NCBI RefSeq assembly: GCF_900010755.1
Contig: NZ_CZJT01000081.1
Coordinates: forward strand, 62,001 to 126,000
Origin: Paeniglutamicibacter antarcticus
GTDB lineage: Bacteria > Actinomycetota > Actinomycetes > Actinomycetales > Micrococcaceae
Reading direction: 5' to 3'
Length of the DNA: 64,000 nt
Shown here: one piece after another, positions 33,257 through 42,634 of the stretch
Numbering within the stretch: position 1 is the stretch's first letter
Layout of the letters: every line of letters starts with the position of its first letter
The notes under the pieces: generated by a model
Told to the model about the DNA's origin: nothing
Databases searched by the model: none
Seen by the model: only the letters and a program-made list of their open reading frames with translations
Position numbers and translations under genes: made by a program

Positions 33257-34882
33257 ATGGTTCACAGCACTTTCACTGATTTCGACTCCGCACCCAACAC
33301 CGACGAAAATGACGTTTTTCACCAAGCTCGCAGGCGCAGGACATTTGCCATCATTGCGCACCCCGACGCCGGAAAATCAACATTGACCGAGGCCCTGGCC
33401 CTGCATGCGCGGGTCATTACGGAGGCCGGAGTGACGCACGGCAAGCAGGGACGCCACGCGAGCATGTCCGACTGGGGAACCATGGAACGCGAACGCGGCA
33501 TTTCCATCAGCTCCACGGCATTGCGCTTCGAACATGGCAATGTCATTTTCAACCTGCTCGACACCCCGGGGCACGCCGACTTCTCCGAGGACACCTATCG
33601 GGTGCTCACGGCAGTGGACTGCGCCATCATGCTTGTCGATTCCTCACGGGGCATGGAAACACAGACCCTGAAGCTCTTTGCCGTTTGCAAGGAACTTGGG
33701 CTGCCGGTGGTCACGGTGTTCAACAAATGGGACCGTCCGGGCCAGGAAACGTTGCAGCTGCTCGATGAGGTCCACGACGCCACCGGCCGGATGCCGGTGC
33801 CGCTGAACTGGCCCGTGGGCATCGCGGGCGACTTCCGCGGCCTGTACAACCCGGAGAGCGGAACCTACACGCGCCTATCGCGCACCAATTCCGGCGCCGG
33901 TATCGCACAGGCTGAGGAGCTCAGCCCCGAAGAGGCCGCCCTGGACGCCGGGGACGCCTGGGAGGCCGCCCGCGAAGACTGCGACATTGCGCTCTCCCTC
34001 AACGGCAATTTCGACTCGGATGATTTCCTGGCCGGCCGGGCCACGCCGGTGCTTTTCGCTGCCGCGGCATCAAACTTCGGGGTAGCCCCGCTCTTGGATT
34101 TCCTGGTGGACCGGGCGCCCGCGCCGGGTCCCCGCCCGGATTCCTCCGGCACCTTGCGCGCACTGGACTCGGATTTTTCCGGGTTCGTCTTCAAGATGCA
34201 GTCGGGCATGAACCCTGCCCACCAAGACAAGCTTGCCTTTATCCGGGTGTGTTCGGGGACGTTCCGACGCGGCATGGCCCTGCTCAACGAATCCACGGCA
34301 AAGCCCGTTTCCTCCAAATACACCCACCACATGAGTGGCAGGGACCGCGATTCAGCAGATGAATCGTGGCCCGGGGATGTGGTGGGCTTCAGCAATGCCA
34401 GCGGATTGCAGATCGGCGACACAATACATGCCGGCAAGGCTGTTTCCTTTCCGCGCTTGCCGCACTTCAACGCCGAGCACTTCCGTACGGTCCGCGGCCT
34501 GGATGCCGGCCGTTCCAAGGCCTTTGCCCGGGGAATCTCCCACCTCGAAGAAGAGGGCACCATCCAGGTTCTCTACCGCAGCAACGGGACAAGCCAGTCG
34601 CCGATCTTCGCGGCTGTCGGGGTCCTTCAGTTCGAGGTGGCCCTGGATCGCTTGAAGCGCGAGTTCAACGCTCCGGCCGTCATCGAAGAGACACTGCCCT
34701 TCGAATTGGCCAGGGACCTTTACGGCCCGGATCCGGTACAGACCGCCAAGGACGCCGCCATCGACGTTGTCTACCGGTCGAACGGGAACCCTGTGGGGCT
34801 CTTCAGGAACCAGTGGAAGCTCGGTCGCACCATGACCGATAGCCCCGAGCTCTTCGGCATCACCGGCGACGACGCCACGTAA
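33257..34882 (+). CDS. prfC: Peptide chain release factor 3
   Basis: GTPase that recycles RF1/RF2 after peptide release. The 541-residue protein has G1 IIAHPDAGKST at about 32-42, the switch I stretch SDWGTMERERGISI, G3 DTPGHADF and G4 as NKWD in place of the usual NKLD. The later RF3 domains carry DRDSADESWPGDVVGF and VLQFEVALDRLKREF. The first ~22 residues are acidic and variable. It appears to be monocistronic and leaderless. prfC is not universal in actinobacteria, and here it sits in the accessory stretch. Confidence 0.93.
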   Translation: MVHSTFTDFDSAPNTDENDVFHQARRRRTFAIIAHPDAGKSTLTEALALHARVITEAGVTHGKQGRHASMSDWGTMERERGISISSTALRFEHGNVIFNLLDTPGHADFSEDTYRVLTAVDCAIMLVDSSRGMETQTLKLFAVCKELGLPVVTVFNKWDRPGQETLQLLDEVHDATGRMPVPLNWPVGIAGDFRGLYNPESGTYTRLSRTNSGAGIAQAEELSPEEAALDAGDAWEAAREDCDIALSLNGNFDSDDFLAGRATPVLFAAAASNFGVAPLLDFLVDRAPAPGPRPDSSGTLRALDSDFSGFVFKMQSGMNPAHQDKLAFIRVCSGTFRRGMALLNESTAKPVSSKYTHHMSGRDRDSADESWPGDVVGFSNASGLQIGDTIHAGKAVSFPRLPHFNAEHFRTVRGLDAGRSKAFARGISHLEEEGTIQVLYRSNGTSQSPIFAAVGVLQFEVALDRLKREFNAPAVIEETLPFELARDLYGPDPVQTAKDAAIDVVYRSNGNPVGLFRNQWKLGRTMTDSPELFGITGDDAT

Positions 34883-35040
34883 CGCGGGAACCCGGTCGGG
34901 CAGGTGCATTGCATCTGCCCCACCCAAGGTCGGGTGACCGGATGAGGATTTCGCCCTCCGGCTCCCACAGATCCCGGCGTGAGAGTCTCCCGTCACCGGG
35001 CATGGTGCGACTCATCGGTTCCGGGACACCGTGGATGGGC

Positions 35041-35619
35041 TCACCCTTCGGTTCCGTGCATGTGTGCGCGCTCTCCCCCGTGGTCCAAGATGGTCAGGAT
35101 TTCCACCGGCCCATCGTGGGCGCCCACATAATGCGGGATCATCGTTGAGAACTCAGCAGCTTGGCCCTCGTGGACCAGGATCGTCCGATCCCCCAACACC
35201 AGGCTGACGGTTCCGGTGAGCACCGTGAACCACTCGCGTCCGGGGTGCACGCTGAGTTCGAGGTCCTTCATTCGCCGTTCGGCGGTGATACGCATCTTGG
35301 CAACAGTGGTGCCGTTGGCCGAATGCTCGCGCGACAACAGCCAGGTGGTCACTCCGTGCTGATGTTCCGGCTCGGGCCGGATGACCACGTCTTCGTCTTC
35401 GGTGGGTTCGACCAATTGATCCAGGGTGGTTCCCAAGGCTTTGGCCAGCGGCACCAACTGATCAAGGGCAATCCGCCGGTGCCCGGTTTCGATGCGGCTT
35501 AGTGTTGACGGGCTCAGGAAGCAGCGTGCGGCGAGTGCGTCCAGTGACCAGCCCTTGGCCAAGCGCAGCCCCTTGAGGCGTTGGCGGATCACTGTGTCCA
35601 TGGAAAGTTCTTGCGTCAT
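35041..35619 (-). CDS. XRE family regulator with cupin sensor domain
   Basis: A 192-residue regulator: an N-terminal HTH (RLAKGWSLDALAARCFLSPS, then STLSRIETGHRRI) and a C-terminal cupin (about 100-185, with VHPGREWFTVLTGTVSLVLG). The ATG at 35619 lies inside a perfect 7-base inverted repeat, indicating self-repression. It is divergent from the methyltransferase gene with 47 bases between starts, so it probably controls that gene too. A cupin of this type usually senses a small polar ligand. Confidence 0.9.
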   Translation of the reverse strand: MTQELSMDTVIRQRLKGLRLAKGWSLDALAARCFLSPSTLSRIETGHRRIALDQLVPLAKALGTTLDQLVEPTEDEDVVIRPEPEHQHGVTTWLLSREHSANGTTVAKMRITAERRMKDLELSVHPGREWFTVLTGTVSLVLGDRTILVHEGQAAEFSTMIPHYVGAHDGPVEILTILDHGGERAHMHGTEG

Positions 35620-35626
35620 ACGCAAG
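35610..35626. promoter_or_regulatory. Operator over the start codon of the XRE-cupin gene
   Basis: CTTGCGT-CAT-ACGCAAG is a perfect inverted repeat with the start codon as its centre. A second partial repeat, CATACGC against GTGTATG (35617-35634), overlaps it. Binding here would block both the regulator gene and the divergent methyltransferase promoter. Confidence 0.65.
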
Positions 35627-35666
35627 AGTGTATGCCAACGGGGCATCATGTGGTTACGCTTGATTC

Positions 35667-36548
35667 ATGACTGAATCCCATCACCACCACGGCCACCACT
35701 CATCGGAGCACACCGGCGGCCATTCCCCTGCCCACTCACACGGGCATTCGCCCGAGGATGAGGAACGCATGGCGACGATGCTCGACTTGGATGCGAGCGT
35801 GCTCGCCGACCACCTGGCCGAGGTCACGGACTGGGTCGCCAACCTGGCGGGAGCGCCGCAGAAGATTGCTGACCTGGGTTCCGGAACAGGTACCGGCACC
35901 CGCGCACTGGCTCAACGCTTCGAGACGGCAACCATCTACGCGGTGGACAGTGCCGAATCAATGCTCGAGCGCTTAGGTCGAAAGATGGCCGAAAACGGCC
36001 TGGCTGACCGGGTTGTCCAGGTCCACGCGGATTTGGACAACCAGTGGCCGGAGTTGAAGGAGCTCGACCTCATCTGGGCAGCATCGTCGATGCACCACGT
36101 GGCCAACCCGTCCAAAACCTTCGCTGATACTTTCGGGGCACTGACGCCCGGCGGTATGTTTGCCGTTGTTGAAATGGACGGCTTCCCGCATTACCTTCCC
36201 GAAAACCTGGGGTTCGGGGAACCGGGTCTCGAGACGAGGATCCGTGCCGTCATCGATAACCGTGGCTGGAACAAATACCCGGACTGGGAACCCCAGCTGG
36301 TGGCCGCCGGGTTTGAGGTACAGCAGCGCGAATTCACCTACGATTATGCTCCGGACCCGTCGGTGGTCGGCCCCTACGCTCATGTCATGCTCGCCAACGT
36401 GCGTGCCGGCCTGGCAGATCAGCTGTCAGCTGAGGACCTGGCAACCATTGATGCGCTTCTGGATCAGCACAACCCGGAAGCCCTCATCAACCGCACGGAC
36501 CTACAACTGCGTGGTGGACGCACGGTCTGGGCCGCCCGCCGCCCCTGA
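35667..36548 (+). CDS. Class I SAM methyltransferase with His-rich N-terminus
   Basis: A 293-residue type 11 methyltransferase. Residues 1-28 contain 11 His in a run of the form HHHHGHH...H, unlike the rest of the protein; motif I is IADLGSGTGTGTR near 67-79, motif II AVDSAESML, and the later ASSMHHVANP and LTPGGMFAVVEM. The His-rich start is a likely metal-binding arm (Ni, Co or Zn). Substrate unknown. A TACGCT hexamer six bases before the ATG suggests a leaderless mRNA. Partner of the divergent XRE-cupin regulator. Confidence 0.85.
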   Translation: MTESHHHHGHHSSEHTGGHSPAHSHGHSPEDEERMATMLDLDASVLADHLAEVTDWVANLAGAPQKIADLGSGTGTGTRALAQRFETATIYAVDSAESMLERLGRKMAENGLADRVVQVHADLDNQWPELKELDLIWAASSMHHVANPSKTFADTFGALTPGGMFAVVEMDGFPHYLPENLGFGEPGLETRIRAVIDNRGWNKYPDWEPQLVAAGFEVQQREFTYDYAPDPSVVGPYAHVMLANVRAGLADQLSAEDLATIDALLDQHNPEALINRTDLQLRGGRTVWAARRP

Positions 36549-36574
36549 TCGCGCATGGTGTTCGGCAGCAGCGC

Positions 36575-37132
36575 TTAGGGCTTGCCGAACACCACGTCAC
36601 TGGTTTGCTTAACTTCCGCGGTGCGGTTGGGTGCACTCTGAAACTGCCAGTACAAATTGGTATGTGCAATGACCGCTTTTGGTGCCGGCGCACCCCATGC
36701 ACTTCGATCCCCCGCGGTGTGGGCATCCCCCACCAGCGTGACGTCATATCCCCGTGTAAAGGCGCCGTGAATGGTGGATCGGATGCACGCATCACTTTCG
36801 GCGCCGGCGACCACCAGGTGGCCAACTCCATGTGTCGAGAGCACCTGCTCCAATTCCGTTGCCTCAAAAGCATCCCCATAGTGCTTTGCCACGAGCGCTT
36901 CGGTATCAAGCGGGTCTAGCTCCGCAATGATTTCCCAATCCGTGCAGCCCTGCTCCAGTTCGGCATCCGAGTGCTGAACCCAGACCACCGGGGTGCCGGC
37001 GGAACGCGCCGACGCCACCAAGAGCGCAATGTTGCCTGCCACCCTGTCCCGTTCATAGGCCTCGGCCACGACCCCGTTTTGCATATCAATCACCAACAGG
37101 GCGGTTGCTTCACGGTTCTTGAACGTGCTCAT
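36575..37132 (-). CDS. Isochorismatase-family cysteine hydrolase
   Basis: A 185-residue hydrolase. The triad is visible as Asp16 in LLVIDMQNGVV, Lys83 in VAKHYGDAFEAT and Cys116 in GAESDACIRST. The family includes nicotinamidases and isochorismatases; the exact substrate cannot be told. It converges on the methyltransferase gene with 26 bases between stops. Confidence 0.88.
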   Translation of the reverse strand: MSTFKNREATALLVIDMQNGVVAEAYERDRVAGNIALLVASARSAGTPVVWVQHSDAELEQGCTDWEIIAELDPLDTEALVAKHYGDAFEATELEQVLSTHGVGHLVVAGAESDACIRSTIHGAFTRGYDVTLVGDAHTAGDRSAWGAPAPKAVIAHTNLYWQFQSAPNRTAEVKQTSDVVFGKP

Positions 37133-37438
37133 GTCGTTTCCTTCGCGTTAGCTGGGCCAAGAGGATCCCGTTTGCTGTGGTTTCAATGACAGGCTACGCG
37201 TGATCCCTGACACTTGGGGCTGTTCTGGAAATTTCGAAGCTAACCCCGTTGCCTGCACAGGTTATTTCCGAATATGAAACACCCAGCCACGCATCTTCCG
37301 CGAGCACCTCGCCCTTTTCAGCATCACCGGAGACCTCACCCAAGAGCCCATCCTGAAGATGGTTACCCGGGCACCGTGCTCATCTGTTCAGGCCGGGTGG
37401 TCACGATGAGGTAAGAAAACGGACATCAAAAATTAAAG
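37133..37438. other. Gap without recognised gene
   Basis: About 306 bases between two minus-strand genes. No good open frame, hairpin or motif stood out; it should contain the isochorismatase-family promoter. Confidence 0.4.
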
Positions 37439-38026
37439 TCAGTCTTCGTCGTCGCCGAGGAAGCATTCGGGTTGCGCCATGATCACCGGACCCACATTGA
37501 TGGAGTACGGCATGCCCCACGAATTCCGGTAATCAACCCTCAGTGCCTGCATCGAGGATTCCTCGGCTTGGTCAACCGGTTCCACGGCAAAGATCAGCGC
37601 CTCGGTGGGTCCGCTTCCCAGAGGTGCAGGTAATTCGACGCGTGAGTTCCAGCCAGCCGAATCCGCCGATCCGTCATCAACCGCCGGATATTCAAGACCA
37701 CCGATCGAGGCCACCCGGTCTTGGATTCCGGAACCCGCAAGTTTGAAGTTTGATCCATCCACCATGCTGATCGAACGCACATCCAATGACTGGCCGTCTT
37801 TCACCACCATTGGGGCGGTTGTGATCATTCCGCTCCGGTCACCGACGTTCTCGGTGTTGAAACACATGATGTTGCCCCTAAAGGATTCCTGCACCGGGTC
37901 CAGCATCCGGTAGGCGGCCCAGCCGCCGGTTCCCACAACGGCAATCAAGGCCCCGATGGCTACAAACGGTGCCCATCGCCTGCGTTCGAGGGCCTTCCCC
38001 GACCCGCTCAGCCCTTCTTCGTTCAT
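37439..38026 (-). CDS. Membrane-anchored hypothetical protein
   Basis: A 195-residue protein with a short cytoplasmic start (MNEEGLSGSGKALERRR), one membrane helix (about 18-40, WAPFVAIGALIAVVGTGGW) and an exported domain of about 150 residues with two Cys (one near 55, one near the C-terminus). No family recognised. It ends in an acidic GDDED tail. Confidence 0.75.
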   Translation of the reverse strand: MNEEGLSGSGKALERRRWAPFVAIGALIAVVGTGGWAAYRMLDPVQESFRGNIMCFNTENVGDRSGMITTAPMVVKDGQSLDVRSISMVDGSNFKLAGSGIQDRVASIGGLEYPAVDDGSADSAGWNSRVELPAPLGSGPTEALIFAVEPVDQAEESSMQALRVDYRNSWGMPYSINVGPVIMAQPECFLGDDED

Positions 38027-38498
38027 GCTCTTCCGCCTGCCTGGAACGTTTTGTGGAACTTTGGATCTGACTCCATCACTTCAGGTCATACTAGCTTTTG
38101 GTACGGTTCCAGGGCAACGGCTCGCGAGTAACACGCACCCGGTAAAGCCAGCCCAAGCGACAGGCCCAGCAGTTTGGTATCTCGACCCCCGCCTTCACCA
38201 TCCACCAAGGGCTACCCACGGATACGTGCCGGCCTGGCATTGATGCCGACTGTGCGTTAAGTAGAAGGAAGTACGATGGCCCGCGCGCACGAGGGCCGGC
38301 CTCCCAACATCGAGTGCGGTTTTCGCTGGCGGGCCCGAAATCGCGGTACTACGCTTTCGCGCATAACGGACCGGCCCACGGGCTGCGGGTCCACCGGCGT
38401 AGTCGTCGCGCCCACGCGGGTGCATCCACCGAATCCAAACGGTCCTGGCTGCCCGCATGCATGAATCCGGCACCCAACCGCCAACGTGGGAGACAATC
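38027..38498. other. Gap before the Ig-like repeat protein
   Basis: About 470 bases. A 62-residue plus-strand frame at 38276-38464 has GAAGGA upstream, but its Arg/Pro/Gly-rich product resembles chance translation of G/C-rich DNA. Nothing else is supported. Confidence 0.4.
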
Positions 38499-40193
38499 AT
38501 GCAAACCATTTCATCCGCACACCGAACCGCACCACCGCGCCACACACACGTTTTGCTGGTTGGCATCGTCGCGCTTGCGCTCGCCCTTGCCATGACCCTG
38601 GCGCCCACCGCCGGGCAGTTCAAGGTGCCCGCCTCTGCAGCGGCAGACGCCCAGGCGCCGATCATCACGCTGGTCTCGAACCTTCCGGCCACGGTAAACC
38701 CGGACAAGGCCCCGGTGACCGTCAGCATCGATTTGCGGGTCACAGACGCAACCGGAACCACAGCTCCCGTCGTGGAGATTCGCGCCGTTTTGACGAGGCA
38801 ATACCTCATTGCCACCAGCACCCGGCTTGTTTCTGGAACAGCCAAGGACGGGGTCTGGAGGCTGGACTTTAGCTTTGACCGCGGAATAGTCGGCGGGCCG
38901 TGGCGGGTATACCAGTTGCCGGGCGTGGATGTTCTGGGAAACGGGAATCTGGGGTCGGTCCCCGTCAGGATCGGTGAGATCCAGGTGGTCACCACCGCAC
39001 CGCTGGACAGCACGGCACCGGTCATGGCGGGACAGTCGGTCTCCCCGGCCGCAGGAAATCTGGCCAACGGACCGGTGACAGTCAAGGCCAGGCTCCAGCT
39101 GAAAGATGCAACCGGTGCCCGCGGTTCGCTGACGTGGATCGAGAATCCGGCGGGACTGAAGCTAGGCGAAAACATCCGCATGCATTTGGCTTCCGGAACC
39201 GCCCAGGACGGATGGTGGGAATCCTCGTTCACCATCCCGGCCAACGCGGTGACAGGGACCTGGACTGTTCGTTCCGCAATGCCGCAGGACATTTTTGGTT
39301 ACGACGGGACTCCCCCGATCGGCCTCCCGCGCCCCCTGCTGCTCGGAACCGTGCAGGTAAACCGGGTCGTGCCCAAGACCTTGACGGCCACCCCGGTGCC
39401 AAAGATTTCCGGAACCGTGGCGGTCGGCAAGAAACTCACGGCGGTTCCGGGCGTTTGGTCACCAGCTCCGGTAACCCTGAAATACCAGTGGTTACGCAAC
39501 GGGGTGGCAATCTCCGCGGCGACGGCAAGCACGTACACGCTCACTGCCGCCGACCTGGGCAAGAAGATCACCCTGAAAGTCACAGGGTCCAAGACCGGCT
39601 ACAACAGCGCAGCCAAGACAAGCGCATCAACGGTACTTGTCGCCAAGGGCACGTTGTTTGCCCCGGTGCCAAAGATTTCCGGGACCGTGGCTGTCGGTAA
39701 AAAACTCACGGCGGTTCCGGGCGTTTGGGCGCCAGCACCGGTGAGCTTGAAGTACCAGTGGTTACGCAACGGCGTGGCGATTTCCACGGCGACAGCAAGC
39801 ACGTACACGCTCACTGCCACCGATCAGGGCAAGAAGATCACCCTGAAAGTCACCGGGTCCAAGACCGGCTACAACACAGCAGCCAAGACAAGCGCATCAA
39901 CAGTGCTGGTCGCCAAGGGCACACTGGTCGCCCCGGTACCCAAGATCTCCGGAACCGTGGCTGTCGGTAAAAAACTCACGGCAGTTCCAGGCGTTTGGGC
40001 GCCAGCACCGGTAACCCTGAAATACCAGTGGTTACGCAACGGCGTGGCAATTTCCTCGGCAACAGCAAGCACGTACACGCTCACTGCCACCGACCTGGGC
40101 AAGAAGATCACCCTGAAGGTCACCGGGTCCAAGATCGGCTACAACACAGTCGCCAAGACAAGCGCATCAACAGTGCTGGTTGCCAAAGGTTAG
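38499..40193 (+). CDS. Secreted protein with three near-identical Ig-like repeats
   Basis: A 564-residue exported protein. The start at 38499 has GTGGGAGA just upstream. A signal peptide (hydrophobic about 18-40) precedes a unique beta-rich part (about 45-290, with two related halves around DSTAPV) and then three repeats of 90 residues, each holding ISGTVAVGKKLTAVPGVW and LKYQWLRNGVAIS. Repeats of this kind are common in surface and secreted proteins of Arthrobacter relatives, usually as wall or sugar adhesion modules. The last repeat ends the protein. Confidence 0.88.
   Translation: MQTISSAHRTAPPRHTHVLLVGIVALALALAMTLAPTAGQFKVPASAAADAQAPIITLVSNLPATVNPDKAPVTVSIDLRVTDATGTTAPVVEIRAVLTRQYLIATSTRLVSGTAKDGVWRLDFSFDRGIVGGPWRVYQLPGVDVLGNGNLGSVPVRIGEIQVVTTAPLDSTAPVMAGQSVSPAAGNLANGPVTVKARLQLKDATGARGSLTWIENPAGLKLGENIRMHLASGTAQDGWWESSFTIPANAVTGTWTVRSAMPQDIFGYDGTPPIGLPRPLLLGTVQVNRVVPKTLTATPVPKISGTVAVGKKLTAVPGVWSPAPVTLKYQWLRNGVAISAATASTYTLTAADLGKKITLKVTGSKTGYNSAAKTSASTVLVAKGTLFAPVPKISGTVAVGKKLTAVPGVWAPAPVSLKYQWLRNGVAISTATASTYTLTATDQGKKITLKVTGSKTGYNTAAKTSASTVLVAKGTLVAPVPKISGTVAVGKKLTAVPGVWAPAPVTLKYQWLRNGVAISSATASTYTLTATDLGKKITLKVTGSKIGYNTVAKTSASTVLVAKG
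39391..40193 (+). repeat. Three tandem 270-base coding repeats
   Basis: The block starting CCCCGGTGCC/CCCCGGTACC recurs at 39391, 39661 and 39931, exactly 270 bases apart, and the copies differ at few positions. The near-identity at DNA level means recent duplication or gene conversion, and copy number may vary between isolates. Confidence 0.93.
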
Positions 40194-40297
40194 GCTGCTT
40201 CTGCAACGATCACTCACGCGGATGCGGCACGGCTCTTCCACGTCAATGGTTGAGCAGTGCCGCTTCCCTGCGTGCACTAATAGCTAGGCCGTTTCGC

Positions 40298-41443
40298 CTA
40301 GCCGCAGGGCTTCCAGCTCTTTCCACCCGGTGCATAGCAGCGCGGCCCGGTGTAGCCGGCATATGATCCGCCGCTCTTCTTGGGCTTACTTGTTTTCACC
40401 GGCGCGCGGTAGGTCTTCTTCGGTGCAACGTATTGCTTTTTAGAAGCTGCCTTGCGCTGTTCCGCTTTCTTGGCGGATGCCGCGGCGGCAGCCTTGCGCT
40501 TGGCCGCCACCTGTTTTTCGGCGGTAGCTGCCTTCTGCTTGGCCTCGGCCTTCACCTTCACCGCGGCTTCGTGTGCGGCTTTGGCAGCCTGGGCCCGGGC
40601 TTCAGCTTTCTCCGTTTTCTCCAATGCCGACTTCGCTGCGGTCAGCCCGGTTTCCATGCCGGTTGCCCGCTTGAGCGCGGCATCCATCCGGGGCAGGTAC
40701 GTTGCCTTGCGTGCTGCCCACACGGCACTACGCACACCGTCATCCCCGGAATCAAATGCTTTGAGTGCAGCACTCTTGGCCTTGCCCGCAAGCACAGCGG
40801 CGGCAACAACAGCGATGGCGGTTCCCGCTGCCGCTGACGATTCCGGGTCAACGCTTTCGAGTGCTTCAAGATCATCGATCGCCTGGGTGGCCAGGGCAGG
40901 GACAGTGCAGTTGATCGACGGGCTGAAGAGCCCTGATTGCGCATCGGCAGCAGCCTGCTCGGCAGCCTTTACTTCGGCGTAAAAGCGCTCGTTTGGCTGG
41001 TACAGCACCGCGACGCCAAGCCCCGCCGCGGCAATGTCGGCGTTGACCAGGCTGCCGTCCTTATACACACCTGCCAGCGTTCGCCCATAGGGATCCAGCC
41101 GCTGCACGTCGTATTCGAGTTCAATCTTGTCGCCCTGTTTCAGCAGCGATTTCGTGTATTCGGTGGCTTCCGGGCCCAGGCACTGGACCGACCTGTTAGG
41201 GTCCTTGGTTTCCGGCGTATCGATGTTCAACAAGCGAACTGTCGTTTCGGTGCCCGCAAGATCGGCGACAATCGTGTCGCCGTCAATCACTCGGACCACG
41301 GTGGCCCATGAGTTCTTTTGACCATCCGCCGGCGCCGGATCCGACGTGCAGCCAGTTGCAACGATTCCAACGCTCAGCAATGCGGCAAGGCCCAGGACCA
41401 GCTTGCGCTTGGCCGTCCCTGCTGTGATGTTTCCCCCGAACAA
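40298..41443 (-). CDS. Thermonuclease-family (SNase) lipoprotein with basic coiled-coil tail
   Basis: A 381-residue exported nuclease. The lipobox is VATGC at 28-32. The SNase domain (about 45-180) has VIDGDTIVA, catalytic Arg70 and Glu78 (VRLLNIDTPET) and Arg121 in LDPYGRTLAG. Residues 255-340 form a Lys/Ala/Glu-rich coiled coil, followed by a Lys/Tyr/Gly-rich end with two Cys, similar to a small excalibur-type module. It probably degrades external DNA, with the basic part holding DNA or the wall. Confidence 0.85.
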   Translation of the reverse strand: MFGGNITAGTAKRKLVLGLAALLSVGIVATGCTSDPAPADGQKNSWATVVRVIDGDTIVADLAGTETTVRLLNIDTPETKDPNRSVQCLGPEATEYTKSLLKQGDKIELEYDVQRLDPYGRTLAGVYKDGSLVNADIAAAGLGVAVLYQPNERFYAEVKAAEQAAADAQSGLFSPSINCTVPALATQAIDDLEALESVDPESSAAAGTAIAVVAAAVLAGKAKSAALKAFDSGDDGVRSAVWAARKATYLPRMDAALKRATGMETGLTAAKSALEKTEKAEARAQAAKAAHEAAVKVKAEAKQKAATAEKQVAAKRKAAAAASAKKAEQRKAASKKQYVAPKKTYRAPVKTSKPKKSGGSYAGYTGPRCYAPGGKSWKPCG

Positions 41444-41636
41444 TGAAACTCCTCCATAAACGGTGCAACAAGAAAAATCCCAGCCTACAGACGAATACCA
41501 CGATCGACTCCGGGTCTCATGCGGAGCACGTCATAGTTCCGGCAAGCAGCAGCACGGAAGCGCGCAACCGGATCGAAAAATCCGGATCCACCGACCCCGG
41601 CACTTCTCCGGCAGGGCGTTGCTTCGGTGAACACCG

Positions 41637-42479
41637 TTACCTGCCCGCGGTTCCATCATGTTTGATCGCATCACGTGCCCAATCCGAGGTGGCCCTGTGG
41701 AGCACGGAATCGGCCCGGGGCGCCGGCCAGGTCATGACCAGGTACTTTTCCACTGGCTGCTCAACCCACTCGCCGGCTGCATTGTCGCGGCCCGTTGCAT
41801 GAACCCGGACCCTGTACCAGCCTGGCCCGTGGGCATCGAGCCGTTGCACCCAGTTGTTTCGGTCGCTCTCCGAATATGGCTCATTTCCCCTGACGGCGGC
41901 TCGTGCATCGAACCCCGCACGGAAACTGGCTTCGGAGACGTCTTCCCACCCGGGTTCAATCCGTGCCGGGGCATGCTCAAGCGCGCGGATCTCGATGTCC
42001 ACGGGACCGGCTTCAAGTCCGGTATGGATCAGAAGTTCACCGTCAACCGCCGCATACAGCAGACCGCCCACCGATGATTTGCTTGCGGTGGCTTCGGTAT
42101 CCACAGATTCGATGTGCAGGGTGGCGAACTCCGCGTGCGCTTCATAGCGGGTTTTGCCGCCATTCTTTGCACCGGATCCCGGCTGGTCTTCGACGGCAGG
42201 TTCGGGTTGCTGATCGATATGTTCTTGATTGAGCTTGTCGGTTTCTTTCCAGGCCTCTTCGAGCTCGGCCTGCGACGGATGCTTTTCAGGCGGGAGAAAT
42301 TCAGCAGGATGCACCGCGTCCCCGCCCGCAGGGCCATATGAGTAGTACCCCGGCCCCAAAAAGCTCCCCGCATCCCCATCCTGCGAATAGTCGCGTTGCG
42401 ACGAAACCATGGCCACCGTTGCCACCGCCGCAGCGATTCCCGCGATGGCCCACCAAGTTCGCTGCGGCTTGGGTCTCAT
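41637..42479 (-). CDS. Membrane-anchored hypothetical protein
   Basis: A 280-residue protein with one N-terminal membrane helix (about 8-26), a Gly/Tyr-rich and acidic linker with several Pro/Gln/Glu residues (about 40-105) and an exported domain (about 110-270). No family recognised. The domain has repeated Glu/Ala/Arg pairs and Trp residues (WVQRLDAHGPGWYRVRVHA). Confidence 0.7.
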   Translation of the reverse strand: MRPKPQRTWWAIAGIAAAVATVAMVSSQRDYSQDGDAGSFLGPGYYSYGPAGGDAVHPAEFLPPEKHPSQAELEEAWKETDKLNQEHIDQQPEPAVEDQPGSGAKNGGKTRYEAHAEFATLHIESVDTEATASKSSVGGLLYAAVDGELLIHTGLEAGPVDIEIRALEHAPARIEPGWEDVSEASFRAGFDARAAVRGNEPYSESDRNNWVQRLDAHGPGWYRVRVHATGRDNAAGEWVEQPVEKYLVMTWPAPRADSVLHRATSDWARDAIKHDGTAGR

Positions 42480-42634
42480 GATTTCGCCTTACTGGGATGG
42501 GAGCGGACAGGCCCATTATTCCACTCACCCCATAAAAACGGTCCCGACATGGCCCTATAGTCTCTCGTCTTCGGAAAACGATATGACGCACGCCGCGAAC
42601 CCCTCTGGTGGCCTTGGACTTGTAGGCTGGTTAA

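Noticed and set aside
38276..38464. 62-codon plus-strand frame with a fair ribosome site
   Set aside because: Product is Arg/Pro/Gly-rich without any pattern; nothing but the GAAGGA supports it.
38195..39292. Long minus-strand open frame of about 365 codons
   Set aside because: Antisense to the clear signal-peptide and Ig-like gene; arises from high G/C at third positions.
39391..40193. CRISPR-like array
   Set aside because: The repeats are 270 bases long, contiguous and in frame; no spacers.
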